Part shown: positions 1-7,760 of the stretch, piece after piece
How the letters are laid out: every line of letters begins with the position of its first letter
How positions within the stretch are numbered: the stretch's first letter is position 1
NCBI GenBank assembly: GCA_963830065.1
Contig: CAWHLA010000006.1
Location: 186,001-250,000, forward strand
Length of the DNA: 64,000 bases
Reading direction: 5' to 3'
Source of the DNA: JACCZR01 sp963830065
Lineage (GTDB): Bacteria; Actinomycetota; Thermoleophilia; Solirubrobacterales; Thermoleophilaceae
Made by a program: the position numbers and the translations under genes
The notes under the pieces: model-generated
Told to the model about the DNA's origin: nothing
Database searches by the model: none
What the model saw: the letters and a program-made list of their open reading frames with translations, nothing else

Positions 1-423
1 GGCGGGACCCGCTTGGCCGCGGACGGGGAGATCCGCTCCAGCGCCTGGATCACGAGCACCCCCACGTCGCTCACCGCCAGCGACACCGTGGCGCTGTCGC
101 GGGTGAACACCGAGCGGTGGAGGTCGCGTGGCGCCGGCGCGGAACAGGGCGCGGAAGGGGGCCGAGCGGATGATCCCGTCGGACACCGCGCCGATCACCG
201 GGCGGACGCCGACCAGGTCGGGGCGGGCCTTGACCGCCTGGTCGGTCACGCGCTCGGAGATGAAGGCACGGACCTCGGGGTCCTCCAAAGCCGTGGTGGC
301 CCGGTCGGCGAAGGTGTCGGAGTCGAAGACCGTGCGGTCGAGGTACAGCGACACCCCGCCCACGAACGTGAGGACCGCGGCGGTCACGACGAGGGCCTTC
401 GCGAGTCGCGGACGCCGGGTCAC
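1..423 (-). CDS. Membrane-anchored hypothetical protein (partial, apparent frameshift)
   Basis: I do not recognise this gene. A GTG start at 421-423 opens a basic N-terminus (TRRPRLAKAL) followed by one hydrophobic segment at about residues 8-28 and then an acidic, presumably extracytoplasmic domain (FDSDTFADRATTALEDPEV). The frame changes at about 128-142: upstream of it the protein reads FRALFRAG, and beyond it the coding pattern resumes one frame over (DLHRSVFTRDSATVSLAVSD), continuing off the left edge. A one-base error in the GC run there explains both halves better than decay, because both sides keep normal codon bias. It runs in the same direction as the cupin gene, which is upstream of it, with a gap of about 50 bases. 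Confidence 0.55.
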   Translation of the reverse strand, partial: MTRRPRLAKALVVTAAVLTFVGGVSLYLDRTVFDSDTFADRATTALEDPEVRAFISERVTDQAVKARPDLVGVRPVIGAVSDGIIRSAPFRALFRAGATRPPPLGVHPRQRHGVAGGERRGGARDPGAGADLPVRGQAGPA

Positions 424-474
424 GCCGTCATTAGAGCCGAAACGCCCGACGCCGGAGCGGGTTGGCCGTCGGAG

Positions 475-897
475 CTACTCGAGCCAGGTGATGCCGTACT
501 CCGCCGAGACGCGCGCGTAGGCGTCCGGGCCGAGCTCGCCGTCGGCGTCCGCACGCGCCAAGCCGCGGAGGAAGCCCTCGAACCCGGCCGGGGAGACGAC
601 CACCAGCTCGCGGCCCGAGCGCGGCACCACCCGCCGCTGGGCGTGCGGCACTCCCCGCGGCCCGAACACGACATCGCCGGGACCGGCCTCGAACTCCTGG
701 TCACCGACCGTGTAGACGTGCTCTCCCTCCAGCACGATGAACAGCTCGTCCTCGCGCTCGTGCACGTGCAGGGGCGTGTCGAGCGGGTCGATCTCCTCGA
801 TCACCGAGTAGGCGCCGCCTGTGGTCTCGCCGGCGACCTTGATGCGGATCTCGGCTCCGCCGAATGTCAGGCGCTCGTCGCGTTCAGGGAGTGCCAT
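475..897 (-). CDS. Cupin domain protein
   Basis: Small single-domain cupin of about 140 residues. Cupin motif 1 is visible as PLHVHEREDELFIVLEG (metal-binding His-x-His and Glu), and the second motif as GPRGVPHAQ. The ATG at 897 is chosen over an upstream in-frame codon at 963 because GGAGGAG lies just upstream of it and because the upstream extension overlaps the monooxygenase C-terminus. It overlaps the end of the FAD monooxygenase by about 30 bases, so it is the third gene of the methyltransferase-monooxygenase-cupin operon. A dioxygenase, isomerase or simple small-molecule-binding role is possible; the substrate cannot be read from the sequence. Confidence 0.85.
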   Translation of the reverse strand: MALPERDERLTFGGAEIRIKVAGETTGGAYSVIEEIDPLDTPLHVHEREDELFIVLEGEHVYTVGDQEFEAGPGDVVFGPRGVPHAQRRVVPRSGRELVVVSPAGFEGFLRGLARADADGELGPDAYARVSAEYGITWLE

Positions 898-2320
898 TCG
901 CTCCTCCGGTCGGGGACCGCTGCCCGCAGCGCCGGGACGGGATCCTCCCCGGCTCGGATCCAAGCGGCAACCCCGCCGTCGGGGCGGACCAGGAGCGCGC
1001 TGCCGTCGGGGGCGCCGAGCCCGCGGGCGGCGAGCGGATCGAGGCCTTGGACGGCAATCGGCGGCCCCTCGGTCACCGCCGCCGCGCGGCGGCCCAGGAG
1101 CCGGCGTCCCCGGTGAACAGCGTGAGCCCCTCGCCGACGAGGTCGAGCACCGATCGGCGGCCGTCTCCTCGCTCGGCCCAGACGTGAGGGATGCGGCCGC
1201 CGAGATCGACCTGGAGCTCCGTGGCCGCCTCGCGCGTGGAGCCGGCCGGGTCCACCGATCGCGCGATGTTGTGCTCGACGATCGGCCTGCGCTCGCTCTC
1301 GTAGCTGTCGAGCAGGTCCGGGCCCGCCCACCCGTTCAGCACCCAGGCCAGCTTCCAGCCGAGGTTGAACGCGCCCTGCATGGCCATGTTCATGCCGGTG
1401 CCACCTCGGGGTGTGACGCGGTGGGCTGCGTCGCCGACCAGGAACCCCCGCTCGCGGCGGAAGGTCTCGGCCAACGACACGGTCAGGCTGAACCGGCCTA
1501 CCTGCTCGATGCGAGGGTCGAGGTCGCCTACCCCGGAGCCGATCCGGATCGCCCGGCGTAGGTCCGCGTCGGTCACGTCGTCGGTCGACCGGCCCTCGGG
1601 CGGGAGTGCTCCGTAGATCCAGCGGTTCGGGAGCCCGGCCGGCAGGAAGATGCCGGGGGCGCCGGGATGGGTGAGCGTGTAGAGGCCGTAGCGGTGCTCG
1701 CCCACCAGCTCCCACAGCGGTGCGTGGAACAGCGCCGTGACGCCCGGCTGGAGACGCCCGCTGTCCCACGCGTCGATTCCCAGGAGGTCCCGGGTGACGC
1801 CGTGCGTGCCGTCGGCTCCGACCAGGTAGCCGGCGCGCAAGGTCTCCATCTCCCCGTTCGCGCGGCGCACCTTCACCTCGAAGCCATCGCCCTCGGCGTC
1901 GAGAGCGACCACTTCGGTCCCCAGTTGCACGGTCGCCGCGGGAAGCGAGCGCAGGTAGCGCAGCAGCACCGCCTCGACGTGGTCCTGAGGCACGCAGGCC
2001 GCCACCGTCGGGCTCACGAGCGCGCTCGCCGCGCGCGACGGGATCCCGGCATCGATGGCGGACCCCGACGCGACCTCGGTCAGCGTCTCGCACTCCCACA
2101 TCTGCCACTCCACCTCGGGCCCGCCCGCCCGCACCTCGTCCTCCAGGCCCCAGGCGCGGAGGATCTCCATCGTCCGCACGCTGACCGAGGTGGCCCGGGG
2201 CAGGCTGGAGAGCTCGCTGCGGCGTTCCACCAGCACGCATCCCACTCCCGCCCGCGCGAGCGCGATGGCGGTGGTCAGCCCCGCCGGCCCCGCACCCACG
2301 ATCAGCGCGGGCGCCGTCAC
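867..2320 (-). CDS. FAD-dependent aromatic-ring monooxygenase (PHBH/UbiH-like), frameshifted near its end
   Basis: Group A flavoprotein monooxygenase: NAD(P)H and O2 dependent hydroxylation, cytosolic. The N-terminal Rossmann motif is ALIVGAGPAGLTTAIALARA, and the second FAD motif is FLVGDAAHRVTPRGGTGMN. I start it at GTG 2320, which overlaps the methyltransferase stop as GTGA (2317-2320). The frame breaks near 1085-1095 in a GCC/GCG run: one frame ends WAAARRR-stop at 1073, while the adjacent frame continues with the family-typical C-terminus (GSALLVRPDGGVAAW) to a stop at 867. One missing base would restore about 484 residues. Resemblance is to enzymes that hydroxylate phenolics, polyketides or antibiotics; the actual substrate is unknown. 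Confidence 0.8.
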
Positions 2321-3105
2321 GACGCCTGCGCGATCAGGAAGTGCCATTCGTTCTCGAGCCGGTACGAGCCGTCGGGGCGGCGGAAGGGCGCGAGCGCTTC
2401 GGCGACGGCGCTCCGTACTCGCTCCTCCCCCGCCTCGGCGATGGCCAGCTGCACCGGTCCCGGCGACAGCTGCTGCCGGACGAGCGTCCCCTCGTCGGCG
2501 TACTCGAACCCGTAGGACATGTCGAAGGCGTAGCGCGCCTCCAGTCCGGCCTCCGAGGCGATGCCCTCGAGGGCCCCCGGCTCCGCCAGGGTCGGCGCCC
2601 CCGGGGCCTCCCCGCGGAGCGCCCGAAGCGCGTCGAGCATCGGGCGCAGGTCGCAGCGCTCGGGGCGGCCCCAGACCTGAATGACCACCGGCGCGCCCGG
2701 CTTCGCGACCCGGCCCGCCTCCCGCAGCGCGGCGACCATGTCGCCGGCGAAGAAGAACGAGCAGAACCCGGTCACCAGGTCGAAATGGTCGTCGGCCCAC
2801 GGCAGCGACTCGAGGTCGCCGATGCGGATGTCGGCGTCGGGGACCCGGGCCCGCGCGATCTCGACCAGGCTCGCCGCCGCGTCGAGCCCGACGCCCCGGG
2901 CGCCGCGGTCGGCCGCGAGGCCCAGGAACGTCCCGGCCCCGCAGCCGAGGTCCAGCACCGCGTCGCCGGGCTCCACCCCCACCCTGCGGATGGCTTCCTC
3001 GTACGCCGGTGTCTGCTGGGCCTCGACCTGGGCCCACTCGGTCGGCCTCGAGCCCCACAGGGGACCCTGGCTGTGGGCGGTTCCGGATGTTGCGGTGGAA
3101 GTCAC
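2317..3105 (-). CDS. Class I SAM-dependent methyltransferase
   Basis: About 262 residues. Motif I is VLDLGCGAGTFLGLAADRG, followed by an acidic ribose-binding stretch (GVGLDAAAS) and a motif II/III region (DDHFDLVTGFCSFFF), typical of UbiE-like small-molecule methyltransferases. The start is GTG at 3105 with AAGGAG about seven bases upstream; this gene has a short leader. It heads the operon with the monooxygenase and cupin and is divergent from the PadR regulator only 21 bases away. Pairing a methyltransferase with an aromatic hydroxylase suggests modification or detoxification of a phenolic or polyketide-like compound (inference). Confidence 0.85.
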   Translation of the reverse strand: MTSTATSGTAHSQGPLWGSRPTEWAQVEAQQTPAYEEAIRRVGVEPGDAVLDLGCGAGTFLGLAADRGARGVGLDAAASLVEIARARVPDADIRIGDLESLPWADDHFDLVTGFCSFFFAGDMVAALREAGRVAKPGAPVVIQVWGRPERCDLRPMLDALRALRGEAPGAPTLAEPGALEGIASEAGLEARYAFDMSYGFEYADEGTLVRQQLSPGPVQLAIAEAGEERVRSAVAEALAPFRRPDGSYRLENEWHFLIAQAS

Positions 3106-3114
3106 GTCAGCTCC

Positions 3115-3158
3115 TTGGTCTAAGCTATGGTTCGTAGTTATACACTATGGAACATAGC
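3115..3158. promoter_or_regulatory. Divergent promoter/operator between PadR gene and methyltransferase operon
   Basis: A short AT-rich island in otherwise GC-rich DNA. Outer arms GCTATG (3124-3129) and CATAGC (3153-3158) form an exact 6-bp inverted repeat, and CTATGG occurs twice, 20 bp apart (3125-3130, 3145-3150). Rightward, TTGGTC (3115-3120) and TATACA (3139-3144) are 18 bp apart. Leftward, TAGCTT (minus strand of 3122-3127) could be a -10 box for the methyltransferase. PadR proteins typically bind palindromes of this kind, so this is the likely operator controlling both directions. Confidence 0.6.
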
Positions 3159-3771
3159 TTTGTCTAGAGAAGAACTGAGCCTGTTCTCCTACGAGATCCT
3201 CGGGCTGATCGGCAGGGAGGGCGCGGGGCCGCACGACCTGCGGCAGATGGTCCGGCGCGGGCGCATGGTCGAGTGGGCCGGGGAGAGCCAGTACTACGCC
3301 GAGCCGAAGCGGCTGGAGCGGCTGGGCTACCTCAGCTCGACCAAGGAGCCGGGCAAGACGCGGGAGCGCACCGTGTACCACCTGACCGAGAAGGGCCTGC
3401 GGGCCCTGCGCGAGTGGAGCCGCACGCCGGTGTCGGTGGGCCCGGTCAAGAGCGAGGCGCTCACGCGGATGCTGATCGCGGACCTGGTCGGAGAGGAGCC
3501 GACGCGAGAGAGCATCGCCACCATCCGCGACGACGTCGCCGGTCTGTGGGCGAATCTCGACGAGATGGAGGCCGCCGCCGACACCCTCCCCCACCGGCGC
3601 AAGTACCTGCTGCTCTCGATCCGGTATCTGCGGGGGCTGCTCCAGCTGCACCTCGACTGGGTGGACGAGGTCGAGCGGGAGCTGAGCGAGATAGCCGCGG
3701 CGGTGCTCTCGGCCGCCGACTACCATCGTCGCTTTCGGCGAGGTAGCTCAGTTGGTAGAGCACACGACTGA
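3127..3771 (+). CDS. PadR family transcriptional regulator
   Basis: Winged-helix repressor: the N-terminal domain has the PadR signature (YYAEPKRLERLGYLSS, then VYHLTEKGLRALREW), and the C-terminal region is a helical dimerisation domain. The frame opens at ATG 3127, but that codon lies inside the operator-like repeat. TTG at 3160 is a good alternative start and would put the protein at FSYEILGLIG within a few residues. The reading frame has no stop before tRNA-Phe and terminates at TGA inside the tRNA anticodon loop, overlapping it by 35 bases; the last ~11 residues are therefore tRNA sequence. Probably represses the divergent methyltransferase-monooxygenase-cupin operon in the absence of a phenolic or drug ligand (inference). 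Confidence 0.85.
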   Translation: MVRSYTLWNIALSREELSLFSYEILGLIGREGAGPHDLRQMVRRGRMVEWAGESQYYAEPKRLERLGYLSSTKEPGKTRERTVYHLTEKGLRALREWSRTPVSVGPVKSEALTRMLIADLVGEEPTRESIATIRDDVAGLWANLDEMEAAADTLPHRRKYLLLSIRYLRGLLQLHLDWVDEVERELSEIAAAVLSAADYHRRFRRGSSVGRAHD

Positions 3772-3809
3772 AAATCGTGGTGTCCCCGGTTCGATTCCGG
3801 GCCTCGCCA
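3737..3809 (+). tRNA. tRNA-Phe (GAA)
   Basis: 73-base cloverleaf without encoded CCA. Acceptor stem GGCGAGG (3737-3743) pairs with CCTCGCC (3802-3808), discriminator A at 3809. The D arm has GCTC...GAGC around AGTTGGTA, the anticodon stem is ACGA/TCGT with loop CTGAAAA and anticodon GAA, and the T arm is CCCGG-TTCGATT-CCGGG. The 5' half overlaps the end of the PadR reading frame. Confidence 0.97.
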
Positions 3810-3810
3810 T

Positions 3811-3960
3811 TCACTGCTTCGGCGGGACCACCAGGGTCGGAACTTCGGCGTGGGTGACCACGCCCCGCGAGACGCTGCCCAGGAGGGCCGAGCGGAGCGC
3901 TGAGCGACCGCGTGAGCCGATGACAATCGCCGCCGCCCGCTTGCCCTCCCTGCAGTGAGC
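3811..3960 (-). pseudogene. C-terminal remnant of a universal stress protein (UspA family)
   Basis: The minus strand encodes only the ATP-binding C-terminal end of a Usp domain: AAIVIGSRGRSALRSALLGS (the G-2x-G-9x-G-S/T signature), followed by VSRGVVTHAEVPTLVVPP and a stop at 3811. Upstream of about 3960 the similarity stops; the frame continues into low-quality sequence antisense to another gene fragment. No N-terminal half is present, so this is a truncated remnant. It abuts the tRNA 3' end, a common junction site for rearrangement. Confidence 0.6.
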
Positions 3961-4152
3961 AACCGTCGACCACATGTTGCCCTCGCCGGCTTCGGCATCC
4001 TGCGGCTTGCTGCTCTCGTACCGTTCCTTGGCGGCCTGGTCTGGTTCGCGGCCACGGCGTTCGGGCTTGGCGTGCTGCTCGTCGCCACTTGGCGGGCGCG
4101 CGGCGCCCCCCCGGCGGCGTCGACCACTCCGCTCAGCCCCGCGCACCCCTAG
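3955..4152 (+). pseudogene. C-terminal remnant of a polytopic membrane protein
   Basis: A 65-residue frame whose only recognisable content is a hydrophobic pair of segments (ILRLAALVPFLGGLVWF, FGLGVLLVATWRA) and a polar tail. It looks like the last membrane hairpin of a larger protein, resembling the C-termini of membrane proteins with a bactofilin-like middle domain (family resemblance from memory, weak). There is no start context or upstream domain. It begins almost exactly where the antisense Usp remnant loses similarity, so the junction near 3955-3975 looks like a recombination breakpoint. 4153-4206 holds nothing recognisable. Confidence 0.4.
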
Positions 4153-4206
4153 GGGCCAGGCGTCGCGGCGAGCGCGAGCGGAGTGAAGGGCGCCGAGCGC
4201 GTTGAG

Positions 4207-4914
4207 CTAGGCGAGGTGAACGCGAAAGAAGCTGCTTATCCGGCGTCGGGCATCTCGCGCCGACGGCTCGTGGAACTCGGCTGCGGCGAGCTTGGCCACG
4301 CCCTTGATCCAGAGCGGCAGTTCGGCGGGTTCGTGGTCGTTGAGGAACCCGTGCCCGGCTTCGGGATAGCGCTTGATGTCGTGCTCGACGCCGGCGGCGC
4401 TCAGGATCGGCTCAATGCGATCGGGCACGCCGCGTACGCCGGGCCAGCGGTCCCTGCCGCCATAGCTACCGACGATCGGGCAGGCATCGGGAAGAGCGCG
4501 CTCTGAGTCCTCGGTGAGCCCGCCGTAGTTGACGCTGGCGGCGGCGAAGCCGTGGCCAGGAGCGAGCATCAGCGCGAACCCGCCGCCTAGGCAGAAGCCG
4601 ATCACGCCGACAGTTCCGGTGCATCCCTCCTGCTCGACCAGCCAAGCACGGGCGGCATCAAGGTCACTGAGCGGGCGCGTCCAGTCTCGGATGAAGGAGA
4701 CCATGCACCTCATTCGCCCGCCCCAATAGAACAGGTCCGGTGCCACGGCGAGAAATCCCTCGCCGGCCAGCCAGTCGGCCTGACGACGCAGGTCCGTGCT
4801 CATGCCGAGCGCATCGTGGATGACCACGACTCCCGGCCAAGGGCCTTCGCCACTCGGCGACGCCAGGTACGCCGGCATTTCTCCGCGCGAGGTTCGGATC
4901 ATCACTTCGCTCAT
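4207..4914 (-). CDS. Dienelactone hydrolase family protein
   Basis: 235-residue alpha/beta hydrolase with a cysteine nucleophile: GFCLGGG places Cys at about residue 108; the acid is Asp155 (GGRDRW) and the base His188 (EAGHGF). This Cys-Asp-His triad is the mark of the dienelactone hydrolase family, which opens lactones in chloroaromatic degradation but has many broader esterase members. Its ATG at 4914 overlaps the VOC gene stop as ATGA, so it is the last gene of the hydrolase-VOC-DLH operon and likely translationally coupled. Confidence 0.9.
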   Translation of the reverse strand: MSEVMIRTSRGEMPAYLASPSGEGPWPGVVVIHDALGMSTDLRRQADWLAGEGFLAVAPDLFYWGGRMRCMVSFIRDWTRPLSDLDAARAWLVEQEGCTGTVGVIGFCLGGGFALMLAPGHGFAAASVNYGGLTEDSERALPDACPIVGSYGGRDRWPGVRGVPDRIEPILSAAGVEHDIKRYPEAGHGFLNDHEPAELPLWIKGVAKLAAAEFHEPSARDARRRISSFFRVHLA

Positions 4915-5249
4915 TCGAGCGGAGCGCCCCCGAAGCCGATCTCGTTGCCGTCGGCGTCCCGGTAGGTGACCTTGCGGACCCCGTTCGAATAGGTCTCGCG
5001 CTCCGCCGGCTCGATGCCTCGTGAGCCGATCTCGGCGACCAGCTCGTCCAGGTCCTCAGCGAAGAGCGTGAGCACCGCGTGCCCGGCCCGTTGCGGGTCC
5101 TGCACCACGTACACGAACCGGTGCTCGCCGACCTCCCAGACCGCCTCCGTCTCGTGCGCGAAGAAGGAGGGCTCCGAGCCCAGCAGGCCCTCGTACCAGG
5201 GCAGCGCCGCCGGGAAGTCGTTCACGCAGACGCCTGCGAAGAGGTCCAT
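4911..5249 (-). CDS. VOC/glyoxalase-like domain protein
   Basis: 112 residues, one pair of beta-alpha-beta-beta-beta modules: LFAGVCVNDFPAALPWYEGL opens the first and TYSNGVRKVTYRDADGNEIG closes the second, ending in the usual Glu-containing GNEIGF metal/binding strand. Members are metal-dependent dioxygenases, isomerases or drug-binding proteins; the size of a single domain implies a dimer. ATG 5247-5249 shares one base with the stop of the upstream hydrolase (TGATG), and its own stop overlaps the DLH start. The substrate is unknown. Confidence 0.85.
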   Translation of the reverse strand: MDLFAGVCVNDFPAALPWYEGLLGSEPSFFAHETEAVWEVGEHRFVYVVQDPQRAGHAVLTLFAEDLDELVAEIGSRGIEPAERETYSNGVRKVTYRDADGNEIGFGGAPLE

Positions 5250-6334
5250 CAGGCGGTTGCTGAGAGCCACCCGCGCAACTGCTCGTAAACCCGCGGGTGG
5301 TTCAGCAGCGCGAAGTGCGAGGCCCCGCCCACGTGCATCCCGTACTCCTCCTTGAACGGGATGCGGCGGGTGCGGCCCTGGCCGGAAGCGCTGGGCTGCA
5401 GCACCAGCCAGTCGCCGACCAGCCTGCCGAGCGGGTGCTGCGGGTCTCGCGTCACGGTGGCCGAGACGAAGCAGTGGGTGACGTCGGGCAGTAGCGGGAC
5501 CTCGGCGCACGCGCGGGCCCGCAGCGCGTCGCGCTCCTGGTCGCGCCAGTCTTCGTCGACCAGTGAGCCGCGCCGCAGGTCGCGGATCCCCGAGGAGCGC
5601 CGGCGCAGGAAGTTCGCCACGGGGCGCGTCTCGGGCAGCGAGTGCAGCAGCGCGCTGCCGCGGTGCACGAGTTGCTCCAGCGGCGCGCCCATGTGGGGCG
5701 AACCGAGCGTGACGGTCTGGCGCACGTGGCCGATCCAGCGGTCTCCGCGCTCGGCGGCCTGATGGCACGCGCTCCGGGCGACCAGACCGCCCATGGAGTG
5801 GCCCACCAGCGCGATCTCCTCCAGCTCGACCGGCCAGCGGTCCACCAAGTCCTCGAGCAGATCTGCGAGGCACCGGCCGTTCTCGGAGATGTGGAGGCCG
5901 CTGTTGAAGCGCACCTGTACCGGGGTGACGCCGAGGTCGCGCTTCAGGCAGTCGCCGTAGGTCGGGCGGCCGCCGAGGCCCCACGCGTACTCGGTCTCCA
6001 TCAGCCCGTGCGTGAAGACCACCATCCGCGGGCTCGGGTCGGACGGCAGGTCGACCGGCCGGCCGTTCTCGCGAACCGCCATGGGCTGCGCGAGGGGGCT
6101 CCCCTGCTCCTCGAGCACGTCGCCGCGAAGCCCCGTCAGCGCAGCCAGCGCGGCGCTACCGGTGGGGTGCGAGGACACGGATCGCTCGTCCTCGAAGCGA
6201 CGACGGGCGAGCATGGCGTCACCGCCCACCCCGACGGCGCGGAAGCCCACCCCGACGGCCTTGTAGGCCCCGCTGGAGACCGCGTCGTGCATCACGCGAG
6301 CGGGCGTGCCGACGGGGCCCACGAACGAAAACAC
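5249..6334 (-). CDS. Alpha/beta hydrolase (lipase/PGAP1-like), probable N-terminal extension to 6463
   Basis: Serine hydrolase with nucleophile elbow VGHSMGGLVARSA (Ser about residue 180 from the 6334 start) and oxyanion region VFTHGLMETEYAWG; the terminal His is likely in GGASHFALLNHP. It resembles actinobacterial triacylglycerol lipase/esterase-like proteins. The first canonical codon is GTG 6334, but the frame continues upstream in good coding style (EVRALTRLAFDELALAAGG, IHRGIANRVFSF) up to the ferritin stop, without any ATG, GTG or TTG. ATA at 6461-6463 overlaps the ferritin TAG as ATAG, giving 404 residues. I believe the longer protein is real, though the start codon is unusual. First gene of the three-gene hydrolase operon; directly follows ferritin. 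Confidence 0.8.
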   Translation of the reverse strand: MFSFVGPVGTPARVMHDAVSSGAYKAVGVGFRAVGVGGDAMLARRRFEDERSVSSHPTGSAALAALTGLRGDVLEEQGSPLAQPMAVRENGRPVDLPSDPSPRMVVFTHGLMETEYAWGLGGRPTYGDCLKRDLGVTPVQVRFNSGLHISENGRCLADLLEDLVDRWPVELEEIALVGHSMGGLVARSACHQAAERGDRWIGHVRQTVTLGSPHMGAPLEQLVHRGSALLHSLPETRPVANFLRRRSSGIRDLRRGSLVDEDWRDQERDALRARACAEVPLLPDVTHCFVSATVTRDPQHPLGRLVGDWLVLQPSASGQGRTRRIPFKEEYGMHVGGASHFALLNHPRVYEQLRGWLSATA

Positions 6335-6459
6335 GCGGTTGGCGATCCCGCGGTGGATCCCGGCGATTCCGCCGGCCGCGAGCGCCAGCTCATCGAAGGC
6401 CAGCCGGGTGAGCGCCCGGACCTCGTCCTGGCGCGAAGTCTCTACGAGGTCGGTGCCGG

Positions 6460-6972
6460 CTATGCCTTGCCCTCGGCCTCGTACTCGCGCAGGAAGCCCT
6501 CGAACAGCCGCCGGTGGCCCTGCTCGTCGTGGAGGATGGCGACGACCATGTCCTGAGTCACGGGGTCGCGGCCCTCGCAGAACTCGATGATGGTCTCGTA
6601 GTGCGCGATGGCGCCCGACTCGGCCTCGATCACGCCCTTGATCACGTGGACCATGTCGGTCTGGTGGTCGGGCGGCTGCAGGAAGTCCTGCTCCGGGGCG
6701 AAGTCCATCGAGCCCGGGACGACCCCGTAGAGCTCCTTGATGCGCTGGCCGAACTGCTGCGCGTGCCCGAGCTCTTCCTGGATGTCCTCCTGGAGGGACT
6801 CGATGATCTCCTGCGCGCGCACGCCGTCGGGGTTGATGGAGTTCGCCGTGTAGCTGAGAACGGTCTCCATCTCCATCCAGTAGGCCTTGCGCAGCATCTC
6901 GAGGAGCTTCTCGCGGTCCTCGCTTGCCGCTTCGTCCAAGATCCCCTGGTTCCGGCTCACTTCGGTGGACAT
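6460..6972 (-). CDS. Ferritin-like di-iron protein (bacterioferritin/Dps-like)
   Basis: 170 residues forming a four-helix bundle. Iron ligands are arranged as in the ferritin-like superfamily: Glu36 (MEMETVLSY), Glu67 and His70 (EELGHAQQF), Glu116/118 (IEAESGAIAHYETI), Glu150 and His153 (DEQGHRRLFEGF). Function is iron storage or oxidation and peroxide protection in the cytoplasm. It could equally be a stand-alone ferritin-like protein rather than a true bacterioferritin, because no haem-ligand Met is obvious. Head gene of the leftward block, divergent from the EcsC-like gene. Confidence 0.85.
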   Translation of the reverse strand: MSTEVSRNQGILDEAASEDREKLLEMLRKAYWMEMETVLSYTANSINPDGVRAQEIIESLQEDIQEELGHAQQFGQRIKELYGVVPGSMDFAPEQDFLQPPDHQTDMVHVIKGVIEAESGAIAHYETIIEFCEGRDPVTQDMVVAILHDEQGHRRLFEGFLREYEAEGKA

Positions 6973-7042
6973 GTTCTCTCTTTCAGGTCGCGGTGCTGAG
7001 AAGTATTACCGGGCCGTGGAACGGCTGAAACTGAGGCCCCCC

Positions 7043-7048
7043 TAAGCT
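7043..7048 (+). promoter_or_regulatory. -10 box (TAAGCT) of a leaderless transcript
   Basis: TAAGCT ends seven bases before the GTG start at 7056, the spacing expected if transcription begins at the start codon itself. The same TANNNT arrangement precedes many genes in this window. Confidence 0.5.
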
Positions 7049-7055
7049 GAGGCCC

Positions 7056-7760
7056 GTGGAAGCGTCCACCCAGCTCGAGCGGGTCGACCATCTCCCCGGA
7101 TCGATCTGGGAGCGCCTGCGCGCGGAACCCGACCGCGCTCCGGAGATCATCTCGCTGGCCGCCGCCGAGCGGTTCGGGCCCCACGCCGCCAAGTGGGTGG
7201 CGGGACAGCATCACCACCACCAGCCCGCAGACCTCGCCCGGTTGGCGGTGAAGCGCCACGTCCGCATGTCGCGCATCGAGGGCGGGACGCTCGGCATCGG
7301 CGGCGTCATCACCACCGCGCCCGACCTCGTAGCCCTGGTGACCCTCCAGAGCCGCATGGTGTTCTTCGTGGCCGCCGCGATGGGCTACGACCCCAACCAC
7401 CCGATGCGCCCGGCGGAGCTGCTGGCCCTGCAGGGCGTGTACGAGACCCCCGCCGAGGCCCGCGCCGGTCTGGACGGCGTGGGCAAGTCGATGGCCGTTG
7501 CCATGGTGCAGACCAAGCTCAGCCGCAAGCAGGACGAACGAATCGCCGGACGGCTGATCAAGTTCGCGGGCAAGCGCATGGCCAGGCGCTACGCCGGCCG
7601 CTGGGTGCCGTTCATCGGCGCGCCCCTGGGCGCGATTGCCAACGGCGGCGCCACCAAGGAGCTTGGCCAGCGCACGCTGGCCTTCTACGGCGCGACGGGA
7701 GCTACACCGGGATCGCCGCTCCACGCACCGCAAGTGCCTCGCTGGAGATCAGAAACCTGA
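7056..7760 (+). CDS. EcsC family protein
   Basis: 234 residues. The EcsC-type core is visible: AAKWVAGQHHHH, then a long helical stretch with a membrane-associating segment (GGVITTAPDLVALVTLQSRM), and a glycine-rich end (YAGRWVPFIGAPLGAIANGG). The family is named after a Bacillus protein encoded with an ABC transporter; its biochemical role is not established. The GTG start follows a leaderless -10 box. The last ~20 residues (after AFYGAT) overlap the convergent SDR gene by 59 bases and look like run-on sequence, so the true end of the conserved domain is near 7700. Confidence 0.75.
   Translation: MEASTQLERVDHLPGSIWERLRAEPDRAPEIISLAAAERFGPHAAKWVAGQHHHHQPADLARLAVKRHVRMSRIEGGTLGIGGVITTAPDLVALVTLQSRMVFFVAAAMGYDPNHPMRPAELLALQGVYETPAEARAGLDGVGKSMAVAMVQTKLSRKQDERIAGRLIKFAGKRMARRYAGRWVPFIGAPLGAIANGGATKELGQRTLAFYGATGATPGSPLHAPQVPRWRSET

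Noticed and set aside
867..3105. Secondary-metabolite biosynthetic gene cluster at the left end
   Set aside because: Only tailoring-type enzymes are present; there is no polyketide synthase, NRPS, terpene cyclase or RiPP precursor within reach.
3155..3771. The C-terminal residues of the PadR frame as a true domain
   Set aside because: They are translated from tRNA-Phe sequence and have no similarity to PadR C-termini.
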